A stretch of 37,713 nt of DNA from Candidatus Gastranaerophilales bacterium (GCA_944323675.1 CALUTK010000015.1:1-37713), one strand, 5' to 3'; positions 7,969-14,932 are shown, numbered from the stretch's first letter. Translations and numbers: made by a program. Notes: generated by a model from the sequence alone, not told the origin.

Positions 7969-9254
7969 CCTTAATCATAGATAAAAGACGTGAACTCTCC
8001 GTCAAATATAAAAAATTATTGGAAAATCAGTATTCAAGTGTTCTGATTTCAAAAAATCTTATTTCTGCAATCAAGACAATTCAGGATAAGGAACCTGATT
8101 TGATAATAATATCTGACAGTATCGACAGCGACCTGTCGGATTATTGCAGAAAAATACGTGCGCTTACATATAATATGCGCCCGATTATTGTTGCAATGTC
8201 AAAGTCTGCTGAACTTGAGGATAAATTAAAGGTGCTGGATAGCGGTGCCGATGATTTTATAAGCGAACCTGTGAATTCAGATGAATTTGTTATGCGGATA
8301 AAGGCGCACTTGAGACGGGAATTTGAATCTAATCTTGATACTAAAAAGATGCTTCCGAATAAAAACTATTCAATGCGCGCCTTGAAACGTACAGTTACTT
8401 CAAACCGTCCGTGGGCATGCCTTTATATAACTGTAGAAAATTTTAAAAATTACACCGAAAACTATACAGAACTTGCGTCCGACAAACTATTGCAGACTTA
8501 TTCCGCGATAATTTCTTCTTCACTGAATGAAAAAGATTATCTCGGCTCCCTTGCCGAAAATGAATTTTTAATTGTGACCGACCCTTTAAAAGCTGAAAAA
8601 GTTGCTAATTTTTTAACCTTTGCGTTTGATACGGTAATCCAAAAATTTTACTCGCCGCAGGATTTAAAGCGCGGGTATATGATTACGCATGGAGATGAAC
8701 TGGCCGGAAGGCGTTCCGAATTTATGCATACAACTATCGGGATAGTCACTAACGATTATAAAAAATATAATGATCCAAAAGACCTTCTCAATGCTCTCGG
8801 GAATATTCATTCGCTGGCAAATCTACCTTCAAAATCAAACTATCTGATGGAACGGGCAAAGATTTCTGCCGCAGATGCAGTTCAGGAGAAAACTATTAAC
8901 AAGAGAATTACAGTTATTGAAAAAGATGAAGCAATGAACCTCCTTCTATCCACAATTCTGGGTATGCAAGGGTATGAGGTTAATACCTTTGAGCATTTTG
9001 ATGAAGGAGCCTCGATTCCCGCAATAATAATCCTTGATGCGGGCGATGTCATTGAGAAAGCCGGACTTGCCCTCTGCCGTAAAATAAAAAAGAATCCGAA
9101 GTTCAAAGATACAAAACTGATAATTACATCGGTGTTTCACGATAAAGAACTTGTGCTCAATACCGGTGCCGACCTCTATTTGCCGAAACCTTTTGAAATT
9201 GCAAGTCTTGTCAAATGGGTGGAAATTTTTATTAAAGAAGCGAACAATTTATAG
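7956..9254 (+). CDS. Response regulator, REC - degenerate GGDEF - REC
   Basis: A 432-residue cytosolic regulator. Residues 1-120 form a receiver domain that looks degraded: the position of the conserved Lys reads ISEPV instead of TKP, and the phosphoacceptor Asp is displaced (ISDS, 52-55). The middle (about 135-300) has a GGDEF fold, but SLAENEF replaces GGDEF, so cyclase activity is unlikely. The last 120 residues are a complete receiver: acidic EKDE, phosphoacceptor in IIILDAGD, Ser in IITSV, Lys in LPKPF. The ATG at 7956 is chosen over the upstream in-frame TTG at 7926 because GAGGG lies four bases before it. It overlaps the histidine kinase gene and is presumably phosphorylated by that kinase on the C-terminal receiver. 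Confidence 0.88.
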   Translation: MQTVTLIIDKRRELSVKYKKLLENQYSSVLISKNLISAIKTIQDKEPDLIIISDSIDSDLSDYCRKIRALTYNMRPIIVAMSKSAELEDKLKVLDSGADDFISEPVNSDEFVMRIKAHLRREFESNLDTKKMLPNKNYSMRALKRTVTSNRPWACLYITVENFKNYTENYTELASDKLLQTYSAIISSSLNEKDYLGSLAENEFLIVTDPLKAEKVANFLTFAFDTVIQKFYSPQDLKRGYMITHGDELAGRRSEFMHTTIGIVTNDYKKYNDPKDLLNALGNIHSLANLPSKSNYLMERAKISAADAVQEKTINKRITVIEKDEAMNLLLSTILGMQGYEVNTFEHFDEGASIPAIIILDAGDVIEKAGLALCRKIKKNPKFKDTKLIITSVFHDKELVLNTGADLYLPKPFEIASLVKWVEIFIKEANNL

Positions 9255-9499
9255 AGTTACTAAGATCCTAAGCAGGAAATGATGTCCTAAGGACAGGAGA
9301 GGGTGTTAAGTTGTGAAAACGCGGTTCTTCATAAGGGGTGGGGGCGGGAGTGTCATTGCGAGCGTTAGCGAAGCAATCCAGCTTTTGGAAAAGTGAAGAA
9401 TTAAGTGACAGCTTATTTTTTTATTGAACTACTCACCCTTCACCTTTCACTCTTATTAACCCCTCACTTCATTAGTACCATCCTCGGTCACGTCAATAC
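9255..9499. other. Gene-free repeat-bearing stretch
   Basis: No protein gene. It holds a 13-base palindrome TGTCCT-A-AGGACA (9283-9295), a G-rich stretch (9296-9350) that may be a decayed copy of the repeat at 32750-32797, and a half copy of the MITE-like repeat (9351-9470). Confidence 0.6.
9351..9470 (+). repeat. MITE-like repeat, left arm, degraded copy
   Basis: It begins TGTCATTGCGAGCG, with the small hairpin GC-GTTA-GC, then GAAGCAATCCAGC-TTTTGGAA and a GTGAAGAATTAAGTGA tail. After about 15 bases come partial complements of the tail (CACCCTTCACC, CCCCTCACTTC). The right-hand terminal hairpin found in the complete copy at 18537 is missing. Confidence 0.7.
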
Positions 9500-9530
9500 A
9501 AAGGCGGATCGTAAATATACGTCCGCCTTT
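9500..9530. terminator. Strong hairpin terminator after the RHH gene
   Basis: AAAGGCGGA (9500-9508) pairs with TCCGCCTTT (9522-9530), and after one bulged T, CGTA pairs with TACG around a 4-base loop. It lies just past the stop of the minus-strand RHH gene and may also stop plus-strand transcripts. Confidence 0.8.
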
Positions 9531-9565
9531 AAATTTGTTTGTTGTAAAGATAAATTTTTAAAACT

Positions 9566-9754
9566 TTAACCTAAAAGATTTTCTAAAATTTTTGCATTAT
9601 CCAGAGCTTTTCTGGACTGACTGACAGTTACTCTGCGCATATATGTGCGGAGAGCTTCCCGGATAAGTTCACTTCTTGTCCGCTGTTCGTCATTTGCAAG
9701 ACCATCTACTTTATTCAGAAATTCGTCAGGCATAGTTACTAAAATTTTGGCCAT
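9566..9754 (-). CDS. Ribbon-helix-helix DNA-binding protein (CopG/MetJ-Arc type)
   Basis: A 62-residue small DNA-binding protein. The N-terminal strand AKILVTMPDEFLNKVD followed by helices with RTRSELIREALRTYMRR is the ribbon-helix-helix fold, which dimerises and reads short operators. Such proteins are often antitoxins, but no toxin-like gene adjoins on either side, so an orphan transcriptional regulator is more likely. AGGAGG nine bases upstream supports the start. A TTGNNNCAA site (9-bp inverted repeat in total) lies at each side of its promoter, which suggests autorepression. A strong terminator follows. Confidence 0.9.
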   Translation of the reverse strand: MAKILVTMPDEFLNKVDGLANDEQRTRSELIREALRTYMRRVTVSQSRKALDNAKILENLLG

Positions 9755-9771
9755 TTTACTAACCCTCCTAA

Positions 9772-9838
9772 TTGATACAATTACATTTTAACATATCTTT
9801 TATATTTCCGCAATATCTATTTTAAACATTTGTATCAA
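9772..9838 (-). promoter_or_regulatory. RHH promoter flanked by paired candidate operators
   Basis: Minus strand: -35 TTGCGG (9813-9808), 17-bp spacer, extended -10 TGT-TAAAAT (hexamer 9790-9785). On the plus strand TTGATACAA lies at 9772-9780, over the predicted start of transcription, and its perfect inverse TTGTATCAA at 9830-9838, upstream of the -35. The arrangement fits two dimers of a small regulator bracketing the promoter. Confidence 0.6.
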
Positions 9839-9854
9839 AAATTTATCAAATATT

Positions 9855-9981
9855 TTTTGTTTAAGAGTTCTGTATTGTATAATAAGTCTGCAATAAAGCT
9901 TAAAATATCACTCTATTGCCGTATTTAAGCAATTATCCTGTCGGGCTATAGACAACTTTTACACATTTGAAATATTATAAT
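9855..9981 (+). promoter_or_regulatory. Candidate promoters of the Hsp20-like gene
   Basis: Two -10 hexamers precede the gene. One is TATAAT at 9878-9883 with TTTTGT at 9855-9860 (17-bp spacer), giving a leader of about 120 nt. The other is TATAAT at 9976-9981 with no clear -35, giving a leader of about 23 nt. The long leader contains a 7-bp inverted repeat, GCTTAAA (9898-9904) and TTTAAGC (9924-9930). Confidence 0.4.
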
Positions 9982-10010
9982 TTTTGTAAATTTAAGAAAG
10001 GAGTTTTTAG

Positions 10011-10535
10011 ATGGACGAACACAACTACCATGATGACTGCTTTTTATGCAGACATCCGATTTTACGTCATACTTTGATAGGTATTCTGGTATTTTTAGGT
10101 GCATTTGCCGCATTTTACGTTGTAACAGACTGGCATTTCAAAAGAATGCTTGATCCCGGTGTTCAGATGAGAAAAATGGAAAAAATGATGCTTCGTGATC
10201 AAAAGCGTATGGACAAAATGATTAGGCGCGAAGCAATGCAGGACTTTAACTTTCAAAGAAAAGCCGAAAACTTTATCCGTGTTGAAAAAAATCCGGACAA
10301 TTACAAGATTATAATTGACCTACGTCCGTTTGATAACGACGAAAAAAATGTCGAAGTTAAAACAAACGGCAATATGTTAACGGTTACCGCTGCGGGAGAA
10401 ACAAAAAAACACGGACACGAAATGATTACGAAAGTTTCCCAGAACTTTATGTTTGATGAAAATGTTGATTTGAATAAAATCAATAAAATCCGGGAAGGAA
10501 ATGACTACATTATTTTTGTTCCGATAGAAGAATAA
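10011..10535 (+). CDS. Membrane-anchored Hsp20/alpha-crystallin-like protein
   Basis: A 174-residue protein. The short N terminus has two cysteines (C10, C13), then one transmembrane helix (about 21-38). A charged Met/Lys/Arg-rich helix (about 45-85) leads to an alpha-crystallin-like domain (about 90-172). That domain has YKIIIDLRPFD, VEVKTNGNMLTVTA, the QNFMFDENVDLNKI block (where small heat-shock proteins have F-x-LPENVD-x-x-KI) and a final strand YIIFVPIEE. Small heat-shock proteins bind unfolding proteins and are usually soluble, so the membrane anchor is unusual. AAAGGAG seven bases upstream supports the start. It is likely transcribed alone and ends at the hairpin at 10558. Confidence 0.75.
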   Translation: MDEHNYHDDCFLCRHPILRHTLIGILVFLGAFAAFYVVTDWHFKRMLDPGVQMRKMEKMMLRDQKRMDKMIRREAMQDFNFQRKAENFIRVEKNPDNYKIIIDLRPFDNDEKNVEVKTNGNMLTVTAAGETKKHGHEMITKVSQNFMFDENVDLNKINKIREGNDYIIFVPIEE

Positions 10536-10557
10536 TTTGGATTAAATAACGGAAAAC

Positions 10558-10580
10558 GCCCGGTTTAATATCGGGCATTT
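10558..10580 (+). terminator. Terminator after the Hsp20-like gene
   Basis: GCCCGG (10558-10563) pairs with TCGGGC (10571-10576), 7-base loop, followed by ATTTTCTGTTT. The promoter of the next gene begins immediately after it. Confidence 0.7.
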
Positions 10581-10588
10581 TCTGTTTG

Positions 10589-10597
10589 TGATAAAAT
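10589..10597 (+). promoter_or_regulatory. Extended -10 of the REC gene, leaderless
   Basis: TG-A-TAAAAT with the hexamer at 10592-10597, then six bases to ATG at 10604. No convincing -35. The 13-mer TTTGTGATAAAAT is identical to the one before ribE. Confidence 0.65.
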
Positions 10598-10603
10598 TTG
10601 GTT

Positions 10604-10987
10604 ATGAAAAGAATTCTGATAGTGGACGATTCCGAAAAATGGGTTCAATACCATGAAACGGCGCTTAGAATGTTGTTTAAAGACGGCATAGCCATTGACA
10701 CGGCAAATTCTGCGCGCGAAGGGGTTGATAAGTTGATGTTTTCACTGAATGAGCCCTATGATATTATTTTAACGGATATGCAGATGGAACCTGATTTTTT
10801 GCCGCTTCTGGCAGGGGAATGGTTCATTAGACAAATTCAAATGTTTAAAGAGTACAAAGATACAAAAGTGGTGATAATTTCTGCATCGCCGGATATAAAA
10901 TCAATTGCTGAAAAATACGGTGTTGATTATATTCCGAAATACAGCTGCAGAAGTGAAGAGAGTTATAAGAGGATTGGAGAATTATGA
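10604..10987 (+). CDS. Single-domain response regulator (receiver only)
   Basis: A 127-residue receiver domain with no output domain, like CheY or Spo0F. Acidic residues in ILIVDDSEK, phosphoacceptor Asp in DIILTDMQME, Ser in VVIISAS and Lys in YIPKYS are all present, so it should accept phosphate. A ten-residue insert after the phosphorylation site (PDFLPLLAGE) is larger than usual. The in-frame TTG at 10598 is part of the promoter, so ATG at 10604 is chosen. The stop overlaps the next start (ATGA), which couples it to an exported parvulin. No kinase is adjacent; the kinase at 7237 is a candidate partner. Confidence 0.88.
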   Translation: MKRILIVDDSEKWVQYHETALRMLFKDGIAIDTANSAREGVDKLMFSLNEPYDIILTDMQMEPDFLPLLAGEWFIRQIQMFKEYKDTKVVIISASPDIKSIAEKYGVDYIPKYSCRSEESYKRIGEL

Positions 10988-11346
10988 TTAAAAACTTAAC
11001 AAAAATACTGGCAGTACTGGTTTTATTGACCGGAGTAACCTTTGCGGCGGAAGAAGCTGCACAAGAGGTTACACAGGTTTGTGCAAGCCACATTCTTGTA
11101 AAAACAGCAGCGGAAGCGGTACAGATAAAAAAAGATTTAGATAACGGCGGAGATTTTGCATATTATGCACAGTTATATTCACTGTGTCCTTCAGGCCGGA
11201 ACGGCGGAGATTTAGGGTGCTTTGGCAGAGGACAGATGGTGCCGTCATTTGAGAAAAAAGCATTTTCTATGAATGTCGGAGAAGTCTCAGACCCTGTAAT
11301 GACTCAGTTTGGCTGGCATCTGATTAAAATTAACGATAAAAAGTAA
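10984..11346 (+). CDS. Exported parvulin-type peptidyl-prolyl isomerase
   Basis: A 120-residue protein with an N-terminal signal peptide (positive IKNLTK, hydrophobic ILAVLVLLTGVTFA, probable cleavage after Ala21/22) and one complete PpiC/rotamase domain. The domain has ASHILVKT, the GGDLGCFGRGQMVPSFEKKAF core and the final FGWHLIKI. It catalyses proline isomerisation during folding outside the cytoplasm. It lacks the SurA/PrsA chaperone helices, so it is a minimal form. Four cysteine or histidine positions near the active site include C in LYSLCPSG and LGCFG. It is translated by ATGA coupling from the receiver gene, with GGAG four bases upstream. Confidence 0.9.
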   Translation: MIKNLTKILAVLVLLTGVTFAAEEAAQEVTQVCASHILVKTAAEAVQIKKDLDNGGDFAYYAQLYSLCPSGRNGGDLGCFGRGQMVPSFEKKAFSMNVGEVSDPVMTQFGWHLIKINDKK

Positions 11347-11419
11347 GCTATATTCAAAAATCAATAGTTACCTGTTCTTACTTTTATTCATAAGTCCTGA
11401 AAAATTTTTCAAGTATTTG

Positions 11420-11428
11420 TGATAAAAT
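11420..11428 (+). promoter_or_regulatory. Extended -10 of ribE-ribBA, leaderless
   Basis: TG-A-TAAAAT, hexamer 11423-11428, then six A/T bases to ATG at 11435. No -35 of quality and no room for an FMN riboswitch within the transcript. Confidence 0.65.
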
Positions 11429-11434
11429 AAAAAT

Positions 11435-12076
11435 ATGTTCACAGGGATTATAGAAGAAATCGGAATAGTCAAAGGATTTACTAAAAAAACTCACGGTGCT
11501 GATATTGTTGTGGAGTGTTCAAAAGTATTAAAGGACACCACGACAGGCGACAGTATCGCGATTAACGGCTGCTGCCAGACAGTTACGGAACTGGATGAGT
11601 GTTCTTTTACCGCAAATGTAAGCGATGAAACTTTAAAAATTTCAACCCTCGGGAATTTCAAATCCGGCGACAGGGTAAATCTTGAACGTGCGCTTACCCC
11701 GTCAAGCAGAATGGGCGGGCACATTGTTCAGGGACACATTGATTGCAGGGGGAAATTCCTGCGGTTTGAAAAACTCGCTGATTTTTATAATATGACATTT
11801 GAAATTCCGCACACAGAAAGCAAATATGTGGTTTACAAAGGGTCAATTGCCGTTAATGGCGTAAGCTTAACGGTAGCAGACATAAGAGATCATATTTTTA
11901 CCATTGCAGTAATACCGCACACATACCAAAATACAACCCTTAACACCCTAAAAAGCGGAGACTTTGTAAACATTGAAACAGATATTTTAGGCAGATACAT
12001 TGAAAAATTTTTGTCTGTGAACGATAATAATAGCAAACTTACAGAAGATTTTTTAAAGGAGAACGGATTTATATAA
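11435..12076 (+). CDS. ribE: Riboflavin synthase, alpha subunit
   Basis: A 213-residue enzyme that dismutates two 6,7-dimethyl-8-ribityllumazines to riboflavin, the last step of riboflavin synthesis. It shows the family start MFTGIIEEIG and two lumazine-binding repeats: the first with SIAINGCCQTV and FTANVSDETL, the joining GGHIVQGHID, the second with SIAVNGVSLTV and TIAVIPHT. It is complete and of normal length. It overlaps ribBA by one base (TAATG), so the two are an operon. No Shine-Dalgarno is present and the -10 ends six bases before ATG. Confidence 0.97.
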   Translation: MFTGIIEEIGIVKGFTKKTHGADIVVECSKVLKDTTTGDSIAINGCCQTVTELDECSFTANVSDETLKISTLGNFKSGDRVNLERALTPSSRMGGHIVQGHIDCRGKFLRFEKLADFYNMTFEIPHTESKYVVYKGSIAVNGVSLTVADIRDHIFTIAVIPHTYQNTTLNTLKSGDFVNIETDILGRYIEKFLSVNDNNSKLTEDFLKENGFI

Positions 12077-13284
12077 TGGAAGATTTCAAATTTGATTCAA
12101 TAGAAGAGGCTCTAAAGGATTTTGCGGCAGGGAAACCGTTAATAGTCGCAGATGATGAAGACCGCGAAAACGAAGGGGATTTAATCTGTTCAGGCCAGAT
12201 GGTTACACCAGAAATCATAAAATTTATGGCAGAAGAAGCAAAAGGGTTAGTGTGCCTTGCAATATCAAAAGAAATTGCTCAAAAACTCGACCTTCCGCAA
12301 ATGGTTGAACAAAATTCAGAAGGGATGAAAACAGCTTTCACAGTAAGTATTGATGCTGCGGAGAAATACGGTGTAACGACAGGGATTTCGGCGTTCGACC
12401 GTGCAAAAACCATAGAAGTTGCAATTGCACCGGATGCGCTTCCGTCAGATCTTCGCCGTCCGGGGCATATGTTTCCGTGCGTGGCAAGAGAGGGCGGCGT
12501 CCTCACAAGAACAGGCCATACAGAAGCCGTTGTTGATTTAGCAAAACTCTGCGGTCATATTCCGGCCGGCGCAATGTGCGAAATTATGGATTCCGACGGA
12601 CATATGATGCGCCGCGATAATTTGAGAAAATTTGCTGACAAACACGGTATTAAATTCATCTCTGTTGCAGAACTCATCGCTTACCGCCTGAAATCCGAAA
12701 AATTCGTAACCCGCGAAGCTGAAGCCGATCTCCCGACAAAATACGGACATTTTAAGATTTACGGCTACAGGAATAACCTCACAGGACAAGAACACGTGGC
12801 GCTTGTAAAAGATGACGGAAGCGATAAAATTCCGCTTATCCGGGTTCACAGTGAGTGCCTGACAGGCGATATTTTCCACAGTTTAAAATGCGACTGCAAT
12901 TCACAGCTCCACGGAGCACTCAGAAAAATCGAAGAATACGGCAAAGGTGCTCTTATCTACATCAGAGGCCACGAAGGCCGCGGAATCGGACTCATTAATA
13001 AAATAAAAGCCTATCACCTGCAGGAATGCGGACAGGATACGGTTGAGGCAAATATTTCACTCGGGTTCAAACCGGATTTGCGCGACTACGGCGTCGGCGC
13101 CCAGATTATCCTTGATTTGGGATTTAATAACTTTAACCTTATTACAAACAACCCGAAAAAAATCGTCGGATTGAAAGGTTACGGCTTAACAATTCATGAC
13201 ATTGTTAAGCTTGAATCTGAAATAACATGCTATAATAGACGTTATATGGAAACAAAAAAACAAAAAATGCAGCATATGCTATAA
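12076..13284 (+). CDS. ribBA: Bifunctional DHBP synthase / GTP cyclohydrolase II
   Basis: A 402-residue fusion that starts both branches of riboflavin synthesis. The N-terminal RibB half (about 1-205) makes 3,4-dihydroxy-2-butanone 4-phosphate from ribulose 5-phosphate and has the acidic DDEDRENEGDL loop and GHTEAVVDLAKL. The C-terminal RibA half (about 206-395) opens GTP and has the zinc cysteines in SECLTGDIFHSLKCDC, the catalytic GHEGRGIGL and YGVGAQI. Both active sites look intact. AAAGGAG lies 15 bases before its ATG inside ribE, and the one-base overlap points to translational coupling. The last dozen codons contain two extended -10 elements for the downstream gene. Confidence 0.97.
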   Translation: MEDFKFDSIEEALKDFAAGKPLIVADDEDRENEGDLICSGQMVTPEIIKFMAEEAKGLVCLAISKEIAQKLDLPQMVEQNSEGMKTAFTVSIDAAEKYGVTTGISAFDRAKTIEVAIAPDALPSDLRRPGHMFPCVAREGGVLTRTGHTEAVVDLAKLCGHIPAGAMCEIMDSDGHMMRRDNLRKFADKHGIKFISVAELIAYRLKSEKFVTREAEADLPTKYGHFKIYGYRNNLTGQEHVALVKDDGSDKIPLIRVHSECLTGDIFHSLKCDCNSQLHGALRKIEEYGKGALIYIRGHEGRGIGLINKIKAYHLQECGQDTVEANISLGFKPDLRDYGVGAQIILDLGFNNFNLITNNPKKIVGLKGYGLTIHDIVKLESEITCYNRRYMETKKQKMQHML

Positions 13285-13285
13285 T
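13277..13285 (+). promoter_or_regulatory. Extended -10 of the GNAT gene
   Basis: TGC-TATAAT, hexamer 13280-13285, gives a leader of about 32 nt with a GAGG ribosome site. A second TGC-TATAAT lies at 13228-13236 inside ribBA, 49 bp upstream. Confidence 0.6.
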
Positions 13286-13323
13286 ATTTTATTATATGTC
13301 GTTTAATTGAGGAATTAAGAAAC

Positions 13324-14301
13324 ATGACTAAAATTTTTCAGGCAAAACCGCTAACTGAGAACGAATACAGGGCATTTGAAAGTGTTTACAACGACTTCCG
13401 CGACAGGGCAAAACGAGAATACAAATTTGAACTGGAACCGCTGGATTACAAAGGGTTTATAGATGCAATAAGAAAAGAACTCATTCAATGCATAGTGCTT
13501 TTGGAAGACAGTATTCCGACTGCGTTTTTGATTTATACAACATCAATATCGGAAGCTGTCGAATTAAACATCATCCACTGCTGCAATATGGAAAACATAG
13601 AAGAACGCAGCAGGTATTTAATAAAAGAATTCCTTAATGAAACTGAAGAAACCCGCGAAGATAAAGTCGTATGCTATCCGATGCTCGGCGCACAAAAAGA
13701 GCTTATACACGAAGTTGCAAAATACGGATTTAAATTCATCGGAATAGTGGTCTTGCGATTTATGATGTTCGGAACAAATTCCAAAGAAATTTTTAAGATG
13801 TATGAACCTGAACCTCTGCCGGAAGGCTATACCCTGAGCGGATGGGATAATAAATATTTTGACGATGCGGTAAAAGTTGTGAATGAAGCATTTGAAAATA
13901 GTGCGGATGCGTTGTTTGACCCGAGGTTTAAAACTGAAGAAGGCACCAATGACATTATCCATAAAATTGTTGAAAATGTTTATGCGGAATTTCTTCCGGA
14001 AGCAACAACAGTTCTTCTCTATAACGGAAAACCGGCAGGCTTTTGCTTTATGAATCTGACAGGCGGACGAATTGCAAACATTCCGATATTCGGACTGCAA
14101 AAAGAACATCAGGGGAAAGGGTTATCAAAATTAATGCTTGCAAATTCGCTGAAAGAACTGATTAATATGGAAGAAACAGGGAAACGACCTCTGACAGAGG
14201 TAAATACAACAACAGAGACAAATAATTTTCAGGCATTAAAGCTATACAGACACCTCGGCTTCAAAGAAGATTACAACTATCCGCAGGCGTATCTGGCATA
14301 G
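13324..14301 (+). CDS. GNAT-family N-acetyltransferase, probably two-domain
   Basis: A 325-residue protein. The C-terminal half (about 165-320) is a clear GNAT acetyl-CoA transferase: the substrate strand TTVLLYNGKPAGFCFMN, motif A IFGLQKEHQGKGLSKLML (pyrophosphate loop Q-x-x-G-x-G/S), and motif B NFQALKLYRHLGF. The N-terminal half has similar alternating strands and helices (VLLEDSIPTAFLIY, AKYGFKFIGIVVL) and looks like a second, degenerate GNAT fold. The substrate cannot be told. GAGG ten bases before ATG supports the start. It is separate from ribBA but lies only 39 bp after it. Confidence 0.85.
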   Translation: MTKIFQAKPLTENEYRAFESVYNDFRDRAKREYKFELEPLDYKGFIDAIRKELIQCIVLLEDSIPTAFLIYTTSISEAVELNIIHCCNMENIEERSRYLIKEFLNETEETREDKVVCYPMLGAQKELIHEVAKYGFKFIGIVVLRFMMFGTNSKEIFKMYEPEPLPEGYTLSGWDNKYFDDAVKVVNEAFENSADALFDPRFKTEEGTNDIIHKIVENVYAEFLPEATTVLLYNGKPAGFCFMNLTGGRIANIPIFGLQKEHQGKGLSKLMLANSLKELINMEETGKRPLTEVNTTTETNNFQALKLYRHLGFKEDYNYPQAYLA

Positions 14302-14312
14302 AGTTTTTCAAA

Positions 14313-14348
14313 TCTAATCCGGTCGCTTTCGTCCGGTTTCTTGGATTT
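14313..14348 (+). terminator. Weak terminator after the GNAT gene
   Basis: CCGG-TCGCTTTCGT-CCGG with outer AAATC/GATTT pairs. The T-run is short, so this may be only a stabilising hairpin; the stronger stop is at 14362. Confidence 0.4.
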
Positions 14349-14361
14349 ACAATATAGAAAT

Positions 14362-14393
14362 AAAAAAGAGATGACAAAAATCATCTCTTTTTT
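14362..14393. terminator. Bidirectional terminator
   Basis: A 13-bp perfect stem: AAAAAAGAGATGA (14362-14374) with TCATCTCTTTTTT (14381-14393), 6-base loop. It sits between the converging GNAT gene and the minus-strand gene ending at 14397. Confidence 0.85.
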
Positions 14394-14396
14394 ATC

Positions 14397-14840
14397 CTAA
14401 AACATTTCTCTAAGTTCCTGCGGGGTCTTGCCTAGGGCTTCAGCGAGGTCTTTTTCGCTTATATTTATGTACCTTGTGCCATCAGGCCCCATTGGAGCTT
14501 TACAATTCAAATCCGTACCGCCGCCTATGATATTATCCATAACCATTTCGGGCGACAAGCCCATTTTACGGCAGAAATCATTCAAAGTTTCATTATCGCC
14601 GACTTTAAAATTATAGCTGTTACTTAAATTCAAAAAACTTTTTTTATAGGAGACATTACCGTCTTTCATCGCATTGTTAAAGTATTCGTTGCCGACCTCG
14701 TTAACAGGTTTACCGCTACCTGCCGTATTATAGCCGTTGCCAAAGACACTGTTTAACTTCGTCTCCTGCGTTTCACCGGTTATGTTTTCTTTTTTTCCAA
14801 AGGGGTTGACTCCGTTCACACCATTGACTTCTAAAGACAT
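14397..14840 (-). CDS. Unrecognised 147-residue protein, possible degenerate LysM-like segment
   Basis: I do not recognise this protein. The N-terminal 70 residues are polar and rich in Asn, Gly and Lys (VNGVNGVNPFGKK), probably disordered. Residues about 80-110 read YNFKVGDNETLNDFCRKMGLSPEMVMDNI, which has the spacing of a LysM peptidoglycan-binding motif (Y-x-V-x-x-G-D-T-L-x-x-I-A) but lacks several conserved residues. The C terminus is a charged helix (ISEKDLAEALGKTPQELREMF). No signal peptide is seen, so an exported role is not supported. GGAG seven bases upstream fixes the start. A 10-bp perfect palindrome lies just before it. Coding potential is good, since it is bounded by a regulatory site and a terminator. 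Confidence 0.7.
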   Translation of the reverse strand: MSLEVNGVNGVNPFGKKENITGETQETKLNSVFGNGYNTAGSGKPVNEVGNEYFNNAMKDGNVSYKKSFLNLSNSYNFKVGDNETLNDFCRKMGLSPEMVMDNIIGGGTDLNCKAPMGPDGTRYINISEKDLAEALGKTPQELREMF

Positions 14841-14856
14841 GATAGCTCTCCTTGTG

Positions 14857-14882
14857 TTATATAAGTTCTCTTACTTATATAA
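14857..14882 (-). promoter_or_regulatory. Palindromic operator or leader hairpin
   Basis: TTATATAAGT (14857-14866) and ACTTATATAA (14873-14882) are perfect inverse copies with a 6-base spacer, 17-42 bases before the ATG at 14840. Possible -10 hexamers (TATATA/TATAAG) lie within the arms, so a repressor bound here would block transcription; alternatively it is a leader hairpin upstream of the ribosome site. Confidence 0.5.
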
Positions 14883-14932
14883 AAAATTCCAGAGTTAAAG
14901 GATTTCAGAAAAGCATATAATTCGTTACAAAC

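Noticed and set aside
11347-11434. FMN riboswitch before ribE
   Set aside because: The 88-bp gap lacks the conserved RFN core, and the -10 element is six bases from the start codon.
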